A DNA stretch of 64,000 nucleotides, from contig NZ_AP022587.1 of the NCBI RefSeq assembly GCF_010731715.1, positions 4,154,001 through 4,218,000 on the forward strand, written 5' to 3'. Shown here piece after piece: positions 46,451 through 56,014 of this stretch. The number at the start of each line of letters is the position of its first letter. The first letter of the stretch is position 1. The DNA is from Mycobacterium stomatepiae (GTDB lineage Bacteria; Actinomycetota; Actinomycetes; Mycobacteriales; Mycobacteriaceae). The notes below the pieces were generated by a model, which was not told the origin of the DNA, searched no databases, and saw nothing but the letters and a program-made list of their open reading frames with translations. The position numbers and the translations under genes are program-made.

Positions 46451-47482
46451 CTAGCCGTTGCCGATCTGGGTCAGCGCGCGCTCGAACAGATGAACCGTGG
46501 CCGCGTGTAGTTGATCGCCGATTGCCATATCGGCTTTGCCGGCATACGCGCGGGCCAGGGTGCCCTCGATGACGATGCCCAGCTTGAAGCAGGCCAGCAC
46601 GGTGTACCAGGTGATGTCCGACAGGTCGCGGGTGGTGTTCGCGGCGTAGCGCTCGAACAGTTCGTCGGTGCTGGCCAACCCATCCTGACCGCCGAGGGCA
46701 TGGCTGAACACGCTGGAACCGTCCGGCTGGCGCCAGGTGGCCAGCAGCCAGCCCAGATCCAGCAACGGGTCGCCGATCGTGCACATCTCCCAGTCCACGA
46801 TCGCGACGACGTCAGGGCCGGTGCGGGAGAACATCACGTTGGCGGCGTGATAATCGCCGTGCATGATGCAAGGTCTCCAGGTCGCCGGCCGATGGCGTTC
46901 CAGCCAGGACGACACTTCCTCGATGCCCGGGATGTCGGGTCCGGGGTAGCCGTCGTACTCGCCGTAGGAATCCAGCTCCGAAAGCCAGCGCGGCACCTGG
47001 CGCTCCAGGAAACCCTCCGGCTTGCCGAAGTCCGAGAGTCCCGCCGCGACGTGGTCGACGGCACCCAGCTTCGCCAGTGCGTCTGCCATCGACAGGCCCA
47101 TGCCGTGGCGCACGCCGGCATCGTCGGCATGCAGCGGCGGCAGCCCCTCTCCGGCGTTGAATCCGTCCACCGGGTCCATCAGGTAGAAGACGGCGTCGCC
47201 AAGCACGCTGGTGTCGTCGCAGGCCGCGATCAGGTGTGGGTGTGGCACATCAGAACCAGCCAGCGCCGCAAGGACTTTGGTTTCGCGCAGAATCACGCTG
47301 TTACTGCGGGGACGCAGGTGCCGTGGCCCGCGCCGCAGCACATAAGGCCGGCCGGATCTGGCGAACCGCAGCATCACGTTCTGGGTTCCCCCCGTGACGG
47401 CCGAAACCTCTTGCAGCGGCCCTTCGCCCAGCCCCTGCTGCGACATCCATTCCGCGACGGCGTTCAAGTCCACGTGCTCCAC
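46451..47482 (-). CDS. APH-fold phosphotransferase, FadE36/ACAD10-kinase-like
   Basis: This 343-residue protein-kinase-like phosphotransferase has nucleotide-binding VTGGTQNVMLRFARSGRPYV, catalytic MHGDYHAANVMF and metal-binding AIVDWEMCTIGDPLLDLGW. It belongs to the group related to the kinase domain of ACAD10/11, whose known members phosphorylate 4-hydroxyacyl-CoAs; some copies are misnamed acyl-CoA dehydrogenase. It is one of three such kinases in this window. Start ATG 47482. Confidence 0.88.
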   Translation of the reverse strand: MEHVDLNAVAEWMSQQGLGEGPLQEVSAVTGGTQNVMLRFARSGRPYVLRRGPRHLRPRSNSVILRETKVLAALAGSDVPHPHLIAACDDTSVLGDAVFYLMDPVDGFNAGEGLPPLHADDAGVRHGMGLSMADALAKLGAVDHVAAGLSDFGKPEGFLERQVPRWLSELDSYGEYDGYPGPDIPGIEEVSSWLERHRPATWRPCIMHGDYHAANVMFSRTGPDVVAIVDWEMCTIGDPLLDLGWLLATWRQPDGSSVFSHALGGQDGLASTDELFERYAANTTRDLSDITWYTVLACFKLGIVIEGTLARAYAGKADMAIGDQLHAATVHLFERALTQIGNG

Positions 47483-47508
47483 GTGGTAGGAACCTACTCT
47501 GCGAGTGT

Positions 47509-47856
47509 TCAGCCCTTGGGTTTCGGTGTGTACCGCACGGTCTGCGCGCGGATCATGCCGTCGCGGAAGACGAAGGTGTCGACGCCGTCATCAACCCGGT
47601 TGAGCGCCGAATCGGCAGCCCACTCGAGGAACAAGACATCGCCGACGAAGAATTGGGTCTTGAGGTCCCACGCCGCATCCGGCAGGTCGGCGAGCAGGGT
47701 GGCGAAGACGTTGCGGATACCGTCTTTGCCGTGTGCGATTCCGGCGCGGCTGATCAGCACGGAATCGTCGGCGTAGTCGGCGACGATCTCGTCGAGATCG
47801 CCCGCACCGAGTGCCTGCCCGTGGTGGGCGAACACCTCTTCGGGCGTGCGTGTCAT
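47509..47856 (-). CDS. SnoaL/NTF2-like protein
   Basis: This 115-residue NTF2-fold protein has the pattern VFAHHGQALGAGDLDEIVADY, then a beta-sheet half (LKTQFFVGDVLFLEWAAD, VDTFVFRDGMIRAQTVRY). Members act as polyketide cyclases, isomerases or ligand-binding proteins, and the substrate here is unknown. I chose ATG 47856, where the family begins; the longer frame adds an unrelated leader. It lies 26 bases upstream of the phosphotransferase on the same strand. Confidence 0.82.
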   Translation of the reverse strand: MTRTPEEVFAHHGQALGAGDLDEIVADYADDSVLISRAGIAHGKDGIRNVFATLLADLPDAAWDLKTQFFVGDVLFLEWAADSALNRVDDGVDTFVFRDGMIRAQTVRYTPKPKG

Positions 47857-47982
47857 CGCGGCACTCCTTATCTGTGGGACCTCTGTGAAGACAGCGTAAG
47901 TCAGCCTTCGCACGTGCCAAGAGGCGTCGGGGGCTGAAAGAATAGTGAACGCAACCGACTATCAAGGTGGAGAGGACTGGCG

Positions 47983-48924
47983 ATGCCGCGCACCGACAAC
48001 GATTCCTGGGACATCACGCAGAGCGTGGGGTCCACCGCTCTGGGGGTCGCGGCGGCCCGCGCCGCGGAAACCGAGAGCGAGAATCCGCTCATCAACGACC
48101 CGTTCGCGCGTGTCTTCGTCGACGCCGCGGGGGCGGGGATGTGGAGCATCTACGCCGATCCCGCGTTGTTGGCCAAGGCGGTCGAAATCGAACCCGAGGT
48201 GCGCACACAGACACAGCTGATGGTCGACTTCATGGCGACCCGGACCGCGTTCTTCGACGAGTTCTTTCTCGGCGCGGCCGACGCGGGCGTGCGCCAGGTG
48301 GTGATCCTCGCGTCGGGTCTGGACGCTCGCTCGTGGCGGCTGCCGTGGCCCGACGGCACCGTGGTGTACGAACTCGACCAGCCCAAGGTGCTCGACTTCA
48401 AGACCGCCACGCTACGAGACCACGGCGCGGATCCCACCGCGCAGCTGGTGACCATACCGATCGATCTTCGGCAGGACTGGCCAAAAGCGTTGCAGGACTA
48501 GGGCTTCAACCCTGCGAAACCGACCGTGTGGTCGGCGGAGGGCTTGGTACGCTACTTGCCGGCGCAGGCGCAGGACCTGTTGTTCGAGCGCATCCATTCG
48601 CTCAGCGCGCCGGGCAGTTGGCTTGCGTCTAACGTGCCAAGTCAAGGATCCAACGACCCCGATCGGGTGGAGCGCCAGCGCGAAGACATGAAGCGCATGC
48701 GCGCCGCGGTCGCCGAGGTGGTCGACGCCGAGATCACCGATGTCGAGGACCTCTGGTATCCCGAAGAGCGCACTCCGGTCGACGAATGGCTGCGTGAGCG
48801 CGGCTGGGACGTGGCGGCGGCAACCTTCCCGGAGCTGATGGCGCGCTATCACCGCACGGTGCCAGAAGGGGCTGACGACGCCATGCCGCCCACTCTCTAT
48901 GTGTCCGCGCAACGCCGGCACTAG
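47983..48924 (+). pseudogene. SAM-dependent methyltransferase (TIGR00027/LCMT family), interrupted by an amber codon
   Basis: This belongs to the leucine carboxyl methyltransferase-like family that is expanded in mycobacteria; its place matches Rv3767c. The frame from ATG 47983 includes [27 protein letters not shown] and the SAM motif [16 protein letters not shown]. It then meets TAG at 48499-48501 after WPKALQD. The same frame continues with [20 protein letters not shown] and a normal C-terminus to 48924, giving 313 sense codons plus that TAG. TCG (Ser) to TAG would need one change, but the original codon is unknown. Confidence 0.88.
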
Positions 48925-49226
48925 GGCGTGATGACGATTCGCTGATCGGTGCCGGTGTCGTTCCATGCGGCTTCGACGTCGGCGAGTGGCACGGTTCGGG
49001 CATCGAATTCGAAAGCACCGCTGCTGATTTCGGTCGCGATGGCGGGCAGCTCGGCCAGAATGTCGCGGGTCGGGACTGAACCTTGTCCGCTGCCGACGAT
49101 CTGCAGGCGCACGGCGCGCAGTGCCGCGGAGAAGATCTCGTCCGAAGGACCCGCGACCGAACCGATTTCGATCCAGGCAAGTGGCTTACCGCGGTCGGTG
49201 CGGTGCGTGGCTATGCCGGCCATCAC
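48921..49226 (-). pseudogene. C-terminal fragment of a medium-chain alcohol dehydrogenase/quinone reductase
   Basis: About 100 C-terminal residues of a medium-chain reductase remain (KPLAWIEIGSVAGPSDEI, ALRAVRLQIVGSGQGSVPTRD, VPLADVEAAWNDTGTDQRIV). The GroES-like domain and most of the Rossmann domain are missing. The open frame begins inside the divergent MarR gene, so a deletion has fused the two loci near 49210-49240. Such reductases are commonly divergent from a MarR regulator, which supports loss of the whole intervening part. Confidence 0.8.
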
Positions 49227-49626
49227 CTCGGCCGTGATCGGACCCCTCGTTCAGGTGTCGTTCGCAGTGACCGCAGTGCTGAATCGCGTTGCCGCCGAAC
49301 ATGATCTGTCCCTGACTCAGCTACGGGTCCTCGGGATACTGCGCGATCGCGAACCCGCGATGGCCGAACTGGCCACGTATCTGGGGCTGGAACGCTCTAC
49401 CGTCAGTGGCCTCATCGACCGCGCGGTCCAACGCGGGCTGGTGCGCAAGACCACCGACGCCGTCGACGGCCGTTCGGTGCGGGTCAGCCTCATCGCGCAG
49501 GCGCGGCGACTCGAGGTGCGGATCATCGCCGAGATCGGTGAGCTGATGGAGCCCATCACCGGCCGGCTCAACGCCGCCGACCAGAAGCGGCTCGCCGAGC
49601 TGTTGGCGAAAATGCTTGAGCGCTAA
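49213..49626 (+). CDS. MarR-family transcriptional regulator, 5' end possibly altered by deletion
   Basis: This winged-helix regulator of about 137 residues has SLTQLRVLGILRDREPAMAE, LATYLGLERSTVSGLIDRAV and the wing DAVDGRSVRVSLI. The domain itself is complete. The first codons (ATG 49213, MPAITSAVIGPLVQ) overlap the remnant dehydrogenase, so the original start may have been lost and this one acquired. Its former divergent target is now a stub. Confidence 0.75.
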   Translation: MPAITSAVIGPLVQVSFAVTAVLNRVAAEHDLSLTQLRVLGILRDREPAMAELATYLGLERSTVSGLIDRAVQRGLVRKTTDAVDGRSVRVSLIAQARRLEVRIIAEIGELMEPITGRLNAADQKRLAELLAKMLER

Positions 49627-49712
49627 GGTCGCCGCAGGGCGAACGCGGGCTCCACCTCGCAACCTGCGACGTCGAGCATCACGGCGGCCACCACGTAGTG
49701 GCCCACCAGCAT
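49623..49712 (-). pseudogene. Short C-terminal remnant, 29 codons
   Basis: This short open frame encodes MLVGHYVVAAVMLDVAGCEV followed by EPAFALRRP and a stop, overlapping the MarR stop. The composition looks protein-derived, like the end of a larger gene whose start has been deleted. The family is not recognised. Confidence 0.25.
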
Positions 49713-49808
49713 AGCGCCCCAAAAGTTTGCCGCGACCATGTTTAGACATGAGTCCAATGGGTATCGCTACGCGACGGGAAAATTTTCTCGGACACAACGG
49801 AGGTCACG

Positions 49809-50045
49809 ATGCGTGGTCGCGGAATAATCGGCGCGATCGTCTTGATTTGGCTGATCGTTGGAGTCTTCGCGGCGTGGCAACGCGACTACTTCAAAACTGG
49901 GCAAACGGATTGTGTCACAGCGGGAAACATTGCACTGACTGTGATCGCGGGGCCGTTGAACTACGGGGGTGTCAACCCCAAGGTCAAGGATTGCCATGTC
50001 CCGCAACCTAGTTCAATGTCTGGCCATTTAGAGTCCCTCACGTAA
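49809..50045 (+). CDS. Small single-pass membrane protein
   Basis: This 78-residue protein has GGAGG upstream of ATG 49809. One N-terminal helix (GIIGAIVLIWLIVGVFAAW) is followed by a short outer part with two cysteines (TDCVTAGNIALT and VKDCHVPQPSS) that may be disulfide-bonded. Similar short proteins occur in actinobacteria beside DUF6131-type genes, as here. The function is unknown. Confidence 0.72.
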   Translation: MRGRGIIGAIVLIWLIVGVFAAWQRDYFKTGQTDCVTAGNIALTVIAGPLNYGGVNPKVKDCHVPQPSSMSGHLESLT

Positions 50046-50056
50046 AGGAAGTCGTC

Positions 50057-50212
50057 ATGATCGTCTTGGGCGTGGTCCTACTCATCCTCGGATACCTGTT
50101 CGCAATTCCTTTGCTGTGGACGATCGGCATTGTCCTGATCGTCATCGGCGCCGTCATGTGGGTCCTCGGCTCGGTTGGCCGGCCGGTGGGTGGCAGGCGG
50201 TACTGGTACTAG
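50057..50212 (+). CDS. DUF6131-like small hydrophobic membrane protein
   Basis: This 51-residue gene starts at ATG 50057 with AAAGGAAG upstream. It encodes two short membrane helices (VLGVVLLILGYLFAIPLLW and IGIVLIVIGAVMWVLGSV) and a basic aromatic tail (GGRRYWY). The pattern fits the DUF6131 family of tiny actinobacterial membrane proteins. It lies 11 bases after the preceding small membrane protein, so the two form an operon. Confidence 0.7.
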   Translation: MIVLGVVLLILGYLFAIPLLWTIGIVLIVIGAVMWVLGSVGRPVGGRRYWY

Positions 50213-50324
50213 GTACAGCCTGCGGTTTCACAGGGCACACAAAGGAATGTCATAGCGTCGGCCCAGTCGGGCGCGGATACTGGAACATGTGACGCAGCCT
50301 CGAACTTCCGTGGAGCGCGTTGTC

Positions 50325-51029
50325 ATGTGCCGTGCGGACGGCAATCCAATCAACGTGCTGGTCGTGGACGACGAATCCGTCTTGGCCGAAATGGTGTCGA
50401 TGGCGTTGCGGTACGAGGGCTGGAATATCGCGACCGCCGGTGACGGATCATCGGCAATCGCCTCAGCCCGTGCCCAGCGTCCCGACGTGGTCGTCCTTGA
50501 CGTGATGTTGCCCGACATGAGCGGTCTCGAGGTCTTACACAAACTGCGCGAAGAGAATCCGCAGTTGCCGGTGCTGCTGTTGACGGCCAAGGATGCGGTC
50601 GAAGATCGCATCGCGGGTTTGACCGCGGGTGGCGACGACTATGTCACCAAGCCGTTCAGCATCGAAGAGGTTGTACTGCGATTGCGCGCGTTGTTGCGGC
50701 GCACCGGCGTTACGACGGTGGACAGCGGCGCGCAGCTCGTGGTCGGCGACTTGGTGCTGGACGAGGACAGCCACGAAGTCACCCGCGCCGGCGAGCCGGT
50801 GTCGTTGACCTCCACCGAGTTTGAGCTGCTGCGGTTCATGATGCGCAATTCCAAGCGGGTGCTGAGCAAGGCGCAGATTCTCGATCGGGTCTGGAGTTAT
50901 GACTTCGGCGGTCGGTCCAACATCGTCGAGCTGTATATCTCGTACTTGCGCAAGAAGATCGACAACGGCCGCGAACCGATGATCCACACGCTGCGCGGTG
51001 CGGGTTATGTCCTCAAGCCTGCCAGCTAG
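50325..51029 (+). CDS. tcrX: OmpR-family response regulator TcrX
   Basis: TcrX is the response regulator of the TcrXY two-component system. It has an N-terminal receiver domain with acidic VVDDES, phospho-acceptor Asp in VVLDVMLPDM and conserved Lys in DDYVTKPFS, and a C-terminal winged helix (LTSTEFELLRFMMRNSKRVL, RSNIVELYISYLRKKI). ATG 50325 gives 234 residues, the length recalled for Rv3765c; an upstream GTG at 50289 would add 12. It overlaps the start of tcrY by 32 bases. Confidence 0.94.
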   Translation: MCRADGNPINVLVVDDESVLAEMVSMALRYEGWNIATAGDGSSAIASARAQRPDVVVLDVMLPDMSGLEVLHKLREENPQLPVLLLTAKDAVEDRIAGLTAGGDDYVTKPFSIEEVVLRLRALLRRTGVTTVDSGAQLVVGDLVLDEDSHEVTRAGEPVSLTSTEFELLRFMMRNSKRVLSKAQILDRVWSYDFGGRSNIVELYISYLRKKIDNGREPMIHTLRGAGYVLKPAS

Positions 51030-52524
51030 GGCACGGCGAGTCTGGTCGCTTCGGCTCCGGCTCCTGGTTGGGCAGGTCATTGTGCTCGCCCTCGTCTGCG
51101 TGGGGATCACTGCGGCGACTGAACTTTCGCTGAACCGCCACTTGGTGCGTCAGCTCGACGGCCAGCTGGGCGGGACTTCGCGCCGCTCGGCGCTGATGTA
51201 CCCCGAACCGAATCGTCCCGGGTGGCGTCACGACCACGGCTTCAACCCGCGGCCGGGCCCCGGCCCGCGGTTCCTCGACGCTCCCGGGCAGCCGGCGGGC
51301 ATGGTCGCCGCGGTGGTCAGCGACGGCAAGACGGTCGACGCCGGCTACCTGACCAGCATCGGATCCCGGGCCGCGCTGACCGACAAGGCACAGAACCAAC
51401 TCGCGGCGATCTCCGGCAGCCGCAAGCCGGTGACCCTGGATCTCGACGGCCTCGGGCGCTACCGCGTCGTGGCGGCCCCGAGCCGGCGCGGTGGCGACGT
51501 GATCGTCACCGGACTGTCGATGGACGACGTCGACGCCACCCTGATCCAGATGGCGGTGATCTTCGGAATCGTCACGGTAATCGCATTGGCCGCGGCGACG
51601 ATCGCCGGGATGGTGATCATCAGACGAGCACTCGCGCCGCTGCGTCGCGTCGCTCAAACCGCGCGCAGGGTGTCGAATCTGCCGTTGGACCGCGGGGAGG
51701 TCGAGCTGCCGGTGCGGGTTCCCGAATCCGACGCCAACCCCTCCACCGAGGTGGGCCAACTGGGGTCGGCGTTGAACCGGATGCTCGACCACATCGCGGC
51801 CGCGCTGTCGGCACGGCAGGCCAGCGAGACCCGGGTCCGGCAGTTCGTCGCCGACGCTAGTCACGAGCTGCGCACGCCGCTGGCGGCGATCCGCGGCTAC
51901 ACCGAACTCACTCAACGGATGGGCGACGATCGAGAAGCGGTGGCACACGCGATGAGCCGCGTCGCGTCGGAGACCGAGCGGATCACGCGGCTTGTCGAGG
52001 ACCTCCTGCTGCTGGCCCGCCTGGACTCGGGCCGCCCCCTGGAACGCGAACCGGTTGACCTGTCGCGGGTGGCGGTCGACGCAGTCAGCGACGCGCATGT
52101 CGCGGGACCCGACCATCAGTGGGAGCTCGACCTGCCCGAGGAGCCGGTGATCGTCGTCGGCGACGCGGCACGGCTGCATCAGGTGCTGACCAATCTTCTG
52201 GCCAACGCGCGAATTCACACCGGCTCGGGGACTGTCGTCACGACGCGGCTGAGCACCGAGCCGGCACATAGCGTGCTGCAGGTGGTCGACAATGGCCCCG
52301 GTATTCCGGCGGAGCTGCAGTCGGAGGTGTTCGAGCGGTTTGCTCGCGGCGATACCTCGCGCTCCCGCAAGGGCGGCAGCACCGGGCTGGGACTGGCGAT
52401 CGTCTCCGCCGTCGTCAAAGCGCACAACGGAACGATCAGCGTCAACAGCTCGCCCGGTCATACCGAGTTCACGGTGCGGTTGCCACTCAATGGGTGGCAA
52501 CCGCCCGCAGCCTCGCCTAGCTAG
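50998..52524 (+). CDS. tcrY: Sensor histidine kinase TcrY
   Basis: This 508-residue membrane kinase pairs with TcrX. Two helices ([17 protein letters not shown] and [19 protein letters not shown]) flank an extracellular sensor segment rich in Pro/Gly/Arg. Then come a HAMP region, the phospho-accepting [17 protein letters not shown] and an ATPase domain with [17 protein letters not shown] and [10 protein letters not shown]. The GTG start at 50998 is used here; ATG 51007 is an alternative. It is somewhat longer than the 475 residues I recall for Rv3764c, mostly in the sensor loop. The 3' end overlaps the convergent lpqH gene by eight bases. Confidence 0.92.
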   Translation: MRVMSSSLPARARRVWSLRLRLLVGQVIVLALVCVGITAATELSLNRHLVRQLDGQLGGTSRRSALMYPEPNRPGWRHDHGFNPRPGPGPRFLDAPGQPAGMVAAVVSDGKTVDAGYLTSIGSRAALTDKAQNQLAAISGSRKPVTLDLDGLGRYRVVAAPSRRGGDVIVTGLSMDDVDATLIQMAVIFGIVTVIALAAATIAGMVIIRRALAPLRRVAQTARRVSNLPLDRGEVELPVRVPESDANPSTEVGQLGSALNRMLDHIAAALSARQASETRVRQFVADASHELRTPLAAIRGYTELTQRMGDDREAVAHAMSRVASETERITRLVEDLLLLARLDSGRPLEREPVDLSRVAVDAVSDAHVAGPDHQWELDLPEEPVIVVGDAARLHQVLTNLLANARIHTGSGTVVTTRLSTEPAHSVLQVVDNGPGIPAELQSEVFERFARGDTSRSRKGGSTGLGLAIVSAVVKAHNGTISVNSSPGHTEFTVRLPLNGWQPPAASPS

Positions 52525-52993
52525 TGCAGGTGACGTCGATCTCGAAGGGCTTGTTCACCGGTTGCGTGGGGTTGGCCATGTCCACGCCCGTGGCGGTCCC
52601 GGTGATCTTGTAGCTGTTGCCGTTCTTGGTTGCCGAGGCATTGCCTCCGCCGCCGGCCGACGCGTACGCCAGCGTCACGCCGTTGACATTGCCCAGCCCA
52701 ACCGACGTCACGGTCGGCGGGTTGCCGTCGCTGAGCACCGCGGCGATGCCGGTCGCGGCCCCGCCGATCGCGATGTTGACGGTGCCGCCTACGGTTGTGC
52801 ACACGACCGAGCCGCTGACGTTCTGGTCCTTGCCGTCGATGATCACCTTGGTGCCACCGCCCCCGCTGGAGCTGGCCGAAGTGCTCGCGCCCGACGAGGA
52901 CCCACTCGAACTTTTCTTGTCGCTCGAACAGCCAGAAATGCCGGCGACCAGAATCGCTACTCCGGCTACCGCGACCGTCAGTTCACGCTTCAC
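52517..52993 (-). CDS. lpqH: 19-kDa lipoprotein antigen LpqH
   Basis: LpqH is the abundant surface lipoprotein and TLR2 agonist. The 158-residue protein has a signal peptide with lipobox AGISGCSSD, a Ser/Gly-rich glycosylation-prone linker ([20 protein letters not shown]) and a beta domain with two cysteines (VVCTTVGG and IDVTCTS). Length and position opposite tcrY match Rv3763. ATG 52993 begins the typical [11 protein letters not shown]. Confidence 0.96.
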   Translation of the reverse strand: MKRELTVAVAGVAILVAGISGCSSDKKSSSGSSSGASTSASSSGGGGTKVIIDGKDQNVSGSVVCTTVGGTVNIAIGGAATGIAAVLSDGNPPTVTSVGLGNVNGVTLAYASAGGGGNASATKNGNSYKITGTATGVDMANPTQPVNKPFEIDVTCTS

Positions 52994-53101
52994 CTGTTCT
53001 CCTTTGCCCGATCGTTTCGGACCTCGACATTGAGGGCCGCCAACGCAGTATGCCGCGTTTGCCGGGCCGCATAAAAGAGGTTCACCGAAATTGTTACGTC
53101 T

Positions 53102-53151
53102 GGGTTAACCCGGCTGCTCTCAAGACGTCCTTTCGGGCAAGGGTGGGTTAA
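53102..53151. promoter_or_regulatory. GGGTTAACCC palindrome and half-site in the lpqH/sulfatase gap
   Basis: The divergent gap holds a perfect ten-base palindrome GGGTTAACCC (53102-53111) and a second half-site GGGTTAA (53145-53151), the latter just before the sulfatase start. It may be an operator for either gene. No cognate regulator is identified. Confidence 0.35.
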
Positions 53152-53161
53152 TGGCAATGTA

Positions 53162-55042
53162 TTGCCGGTGGACCACAAGCCCCCCACCTCAGCCATCGAA
53201 TCGGCGCATCGTGAACATGCCCTGCCCTGGGACGACACAACGGATTTCGACAATGCTGATCGTGGATTCATCGCCTCCTTGTCGCCCTGTGTCATCAAGG
53301 CTGCCGATGGCCGTGTGGTGTGGGACAACGACGTCTACGCCTTCCTCGAGGGTCCCGCGCCGACGTCGGTACACCCCAGCCTGTGGCGCCAATCGGGGCT
53401 GAACGCCAAACAAGGCCTGTACGAAGTGGTGCCGGGCATCTATCAGGTCCGCGGCTTCGACATCTCCAACATCACGTTCGTCGAGGGCGACACCGGGATC
53501 ATCGTGATCGACCCGCTGGTGTCCACCGAGGTGGCCGCCGCGGCGCTGAATCTCTACCGCGCCCATCGCGGCGCGGACCGCCCGGTCGTCGCGGTGATCT
53601 ATACCCACAGCCACGTCGACCATTTCGGTGGCGTGCTGGGCGTGACCTCGCAGGCCGACATGGACGCCGGGGCGGTGGCCGTGCTGGCCCCGGAAGGTTT
53701 CACCGCGCACGCGGTACAGGAGAACGTCTACGCCGGTCCCGCAATGACCCGCCGGGCGACCTACATGTACGGCACATTGTTGGAACGCGGACCCCGGGGA
53801 CAGGTCGGCTGCGGGCTCGGTCAATCCCCGTCGACGGGTGAGGTCGCCATCATCGTGCCGACCATCGACATCCGGGAGACCGGTGAGACGCACACGATCG
53901 ATGGCGTGGAGATCGAGTTCCAGATGGCGCCTGGCACCGAGGCTCCCGCCGAAATGCATTTCTATTTCCCACGTTTCCGCGCGTTGTGCATGGCCGAGAA
54001 CGCCACTCACAATCTGCACAACCTGCTCACCCTGCGCGGGGCACTGGTCCGCGACCCACACGCTTGGTCCGGCTATCTCACCGAGGCCATCGACACCTTC
54101 GCCGGTCGGGCCGACGTGGTGTTCGCCTCGCATCACTGGCCGACCTGGGGACAGGAAGCCATCGTCGAGTTCTTGTCGCTGCAACGTGACCTCTATTCGT
54201 ACCTGCACGACCAGACGCTTCGCCTGCTCAATCAGGGTTACAACGGTGTCGAGATCGCCGAAATGTTCCAGATGCCACCGGCTTTGGATCGGGCATGGCA
54301 TACCCGCGGCTACTAGGGATCGGTCAGCCACAATGTCAAGGCCGTCTACCAGCGCTACATGGGTTGGTTCGACGGCAACCCGGGCCGGCTCTGGCCGCAT
54401 CCCCCCGAGGCCCTCGCGCCCCGCTACGTCGATGCGATGGGCGGGATCGACCGCGTCGTCGAGCTTGCCCAGACGGCTTTCGAAGCGGGCGACTTCCGCT
54501 GGGCCGCGACGCTGCTTGACCACGCGATCTTCACCGACAGCGATCACCCCGCTGCTCGTACACTGTACGCGGACACGCTGGAGCAACTGGGCTACGGCGC
54601 CGAGAACGCCACCTGGCGCAACTTCTTCATCAGCGGCGCAACCGAATTGCGCGACGGCAACTTCGGCACCGCCACCACGGCCACCTCGACGTCGATGCTG
54701 AGTCAACTGACCCCGGAGCAGATCTTCGACAGCCTCGCCATCAGTGTCAACGGACCGCGCAGTTGGGACCTCGACCTGGCCATCGACATCACCTTCGCCG
54801 ACCTGGCCACCAACTATCGACTAGCCCTGCGCAACGGCGTGCTCGTCTACCGCAACGTCGGCGCCAACCCCGCGACGGCGGACGTTACGGTCAAGCTGGA
54901 CAGCAAGTCTCGCCTGTTGGCGGTGGCGATGGGTGATGTCACCTCGGCGGGGCTCGACATCTCGGGCGACCGGTCGGCACTGCAGTCGCTGCTGAATGTG
55001 CTCGACAAGCCGGACCCGAGGTTCAACATCGTCACGCCGTAG
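53162..55042 (+). pseudogene. Type III alkyl sulfatase (SdsA1/BDS1 family), interrupted by an amber codon
   Basis: This is a zinc metallo-beta-lactamase-fold alkyl sulfatase that would release alcohols from sulfate esters. The frame contains the zinc motif THSHVDHFGG, the second-metal region MAENATHNLHN and SHHWPTWG. It is broken by TAG at 54314-54316 immediately after WHTRGY; the same frame resumes GSVSHNVKAVYQRYMGWFDG and runs to 55042 with the dimerisation and SCP2-like lipid-binding C-terminal domains. The family has YYGS here, so TAC to TAG explains the lesion. The joined 626 codons equal the length recalled for Rv3762c. The start is TTG 53162 or GTG 53168. Confidence 0.9.
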
Positions 55043-55045
55043 CGG

Positions 55046-56014
55046 TCATGCGACGTCGATGACCACCTTGCCGAGAACCTTGCGATCGGCCACATACCGC
55101 AATGCGGCCGGCGCCTCGGCCAGTGGGAACCGCGCGCCGATGTGGGGGCGGACCGTGCCCGCCGCGAACATCTTTGCCAGTTCGTCGATGTCGCGGACGA
55201 ACTCATCGGGGTAGTCGGCCATAAAGGTGCGGATCTCCATGCCCCGCACGCAGATGTCTTTGAGCATCACGAGATTGAGCGGAATCGCAGGGATACTGCC
55301 TGCCGCGTAGCCCAGGGTGACAAAGGTTCCGCCGCGTGCCAAACCGCGCAGCGCGGGCTCCGAATACGAGCCTCCGACCGGATCCAGGACCACACGGGCC
55401 GCATCGCCGGTGAGTTCGCGGATCCGCAGTTTGAGGTCCTCGCGGTCGTAGTCCACGACGGCCTCGGCGCCGCGCTGCCGGCACAGCTCGAGTTTCTCCG
55501 GGCTCGACGCCGCGGCCAGCACGCGTGCCCCCATCGCGACCGCGAGATCCACGGCGGCTAGGCCCACCCCGCCCGCCGCGCCTAGCACCACGACCCAATC
55601 GCCTTGTGTCACCGCGGCGGTCGTGCGAAGCGCGTGATACGCGGTTCGATAGGTCACGCCGAAGGCCGCAGCCGACGCGAAGTCGGCGTCGTCTGGTACG
55701 AGCGACGCCTGCGTCGTGTCCAGCAGTGCCTGCTCGGCGAACGCGCCAAAGGTGGTTCCGGCGACCCGCTGGCCCGGGCGAAACGGTGCGCGCTCACCGA
55801 CGGAAATCACTTCCCCGGCAATCTCATTGCCTGGTATGAACGGCGGTGGGATTTTGACCTGATACTTGCCGGCGATGAACAGCACGTCCGGGAAATTGAC
55901 CGCCGCGGCGTGCACCCGGACCAGCATCTGGCCGGGCGCCGGTACGGGATCCGGCACGTCGTCGAGCACCAGACTCTCCGGCGGACCGTACTCGCGACAG
56001 ACAACAGCGCGCAT
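55046..56014 (-). CDS. NADPH:quinone oxidoreductase (zinc-free MDR family)
   Basis: This 322-residue medium-chain reductase has a GroES-like domain (AVNFPDVLFIAGKYQVKIPP) and a Rossmann motif VLGAAGGVGLAAVDLAVAMG. The probable role is reduction of an enone or quinone intermediate. The ATG at 56014 overlaps the TetR stop as TGATG. It is the last gene of a five-gene run (kinase, SDR, ACAD, TetR, reductase) and ends three bases from the broken alkyl sulfatase. Confidence 0.9.
   Translation of the reverse strand: MRAVVCREYGPPESLVLDDVPDPVPAPGQMLVRVHAAAVNFPDVLFIAGKYQVKIPPPFIPGNEIAGEVISVGERAPFRPGQRVAGTTFGAFAEQALLDTTQASLVPDDADFASAAAFGVTYRTAYHALRTTAAVTQGDWVVVLGAAGGVGLAAVDLAVAMGARVLAAASSPEKLELCRQRGAEAVVDYDREDLKLRIRELTGDAARVVLDPVGGSYSEPALRGLARGGTFVTLGYAAGSIPAIPLNLVMLKDICVRGMEIRTFMADYPDEFVRDIDELAKMFAAGTVRPHIGARFPLAEAPAALRYVADRKVLGKVVIDVA

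Noticed and set aside
4048-55042. TAG reassigned to a sense codon in this organism
   Set aside because: Several intact genes, including pks13, end in TAG at the expected C-terminus, and no suppressor tRNA is visible in the window. Point mutation or sequence error is simpler.
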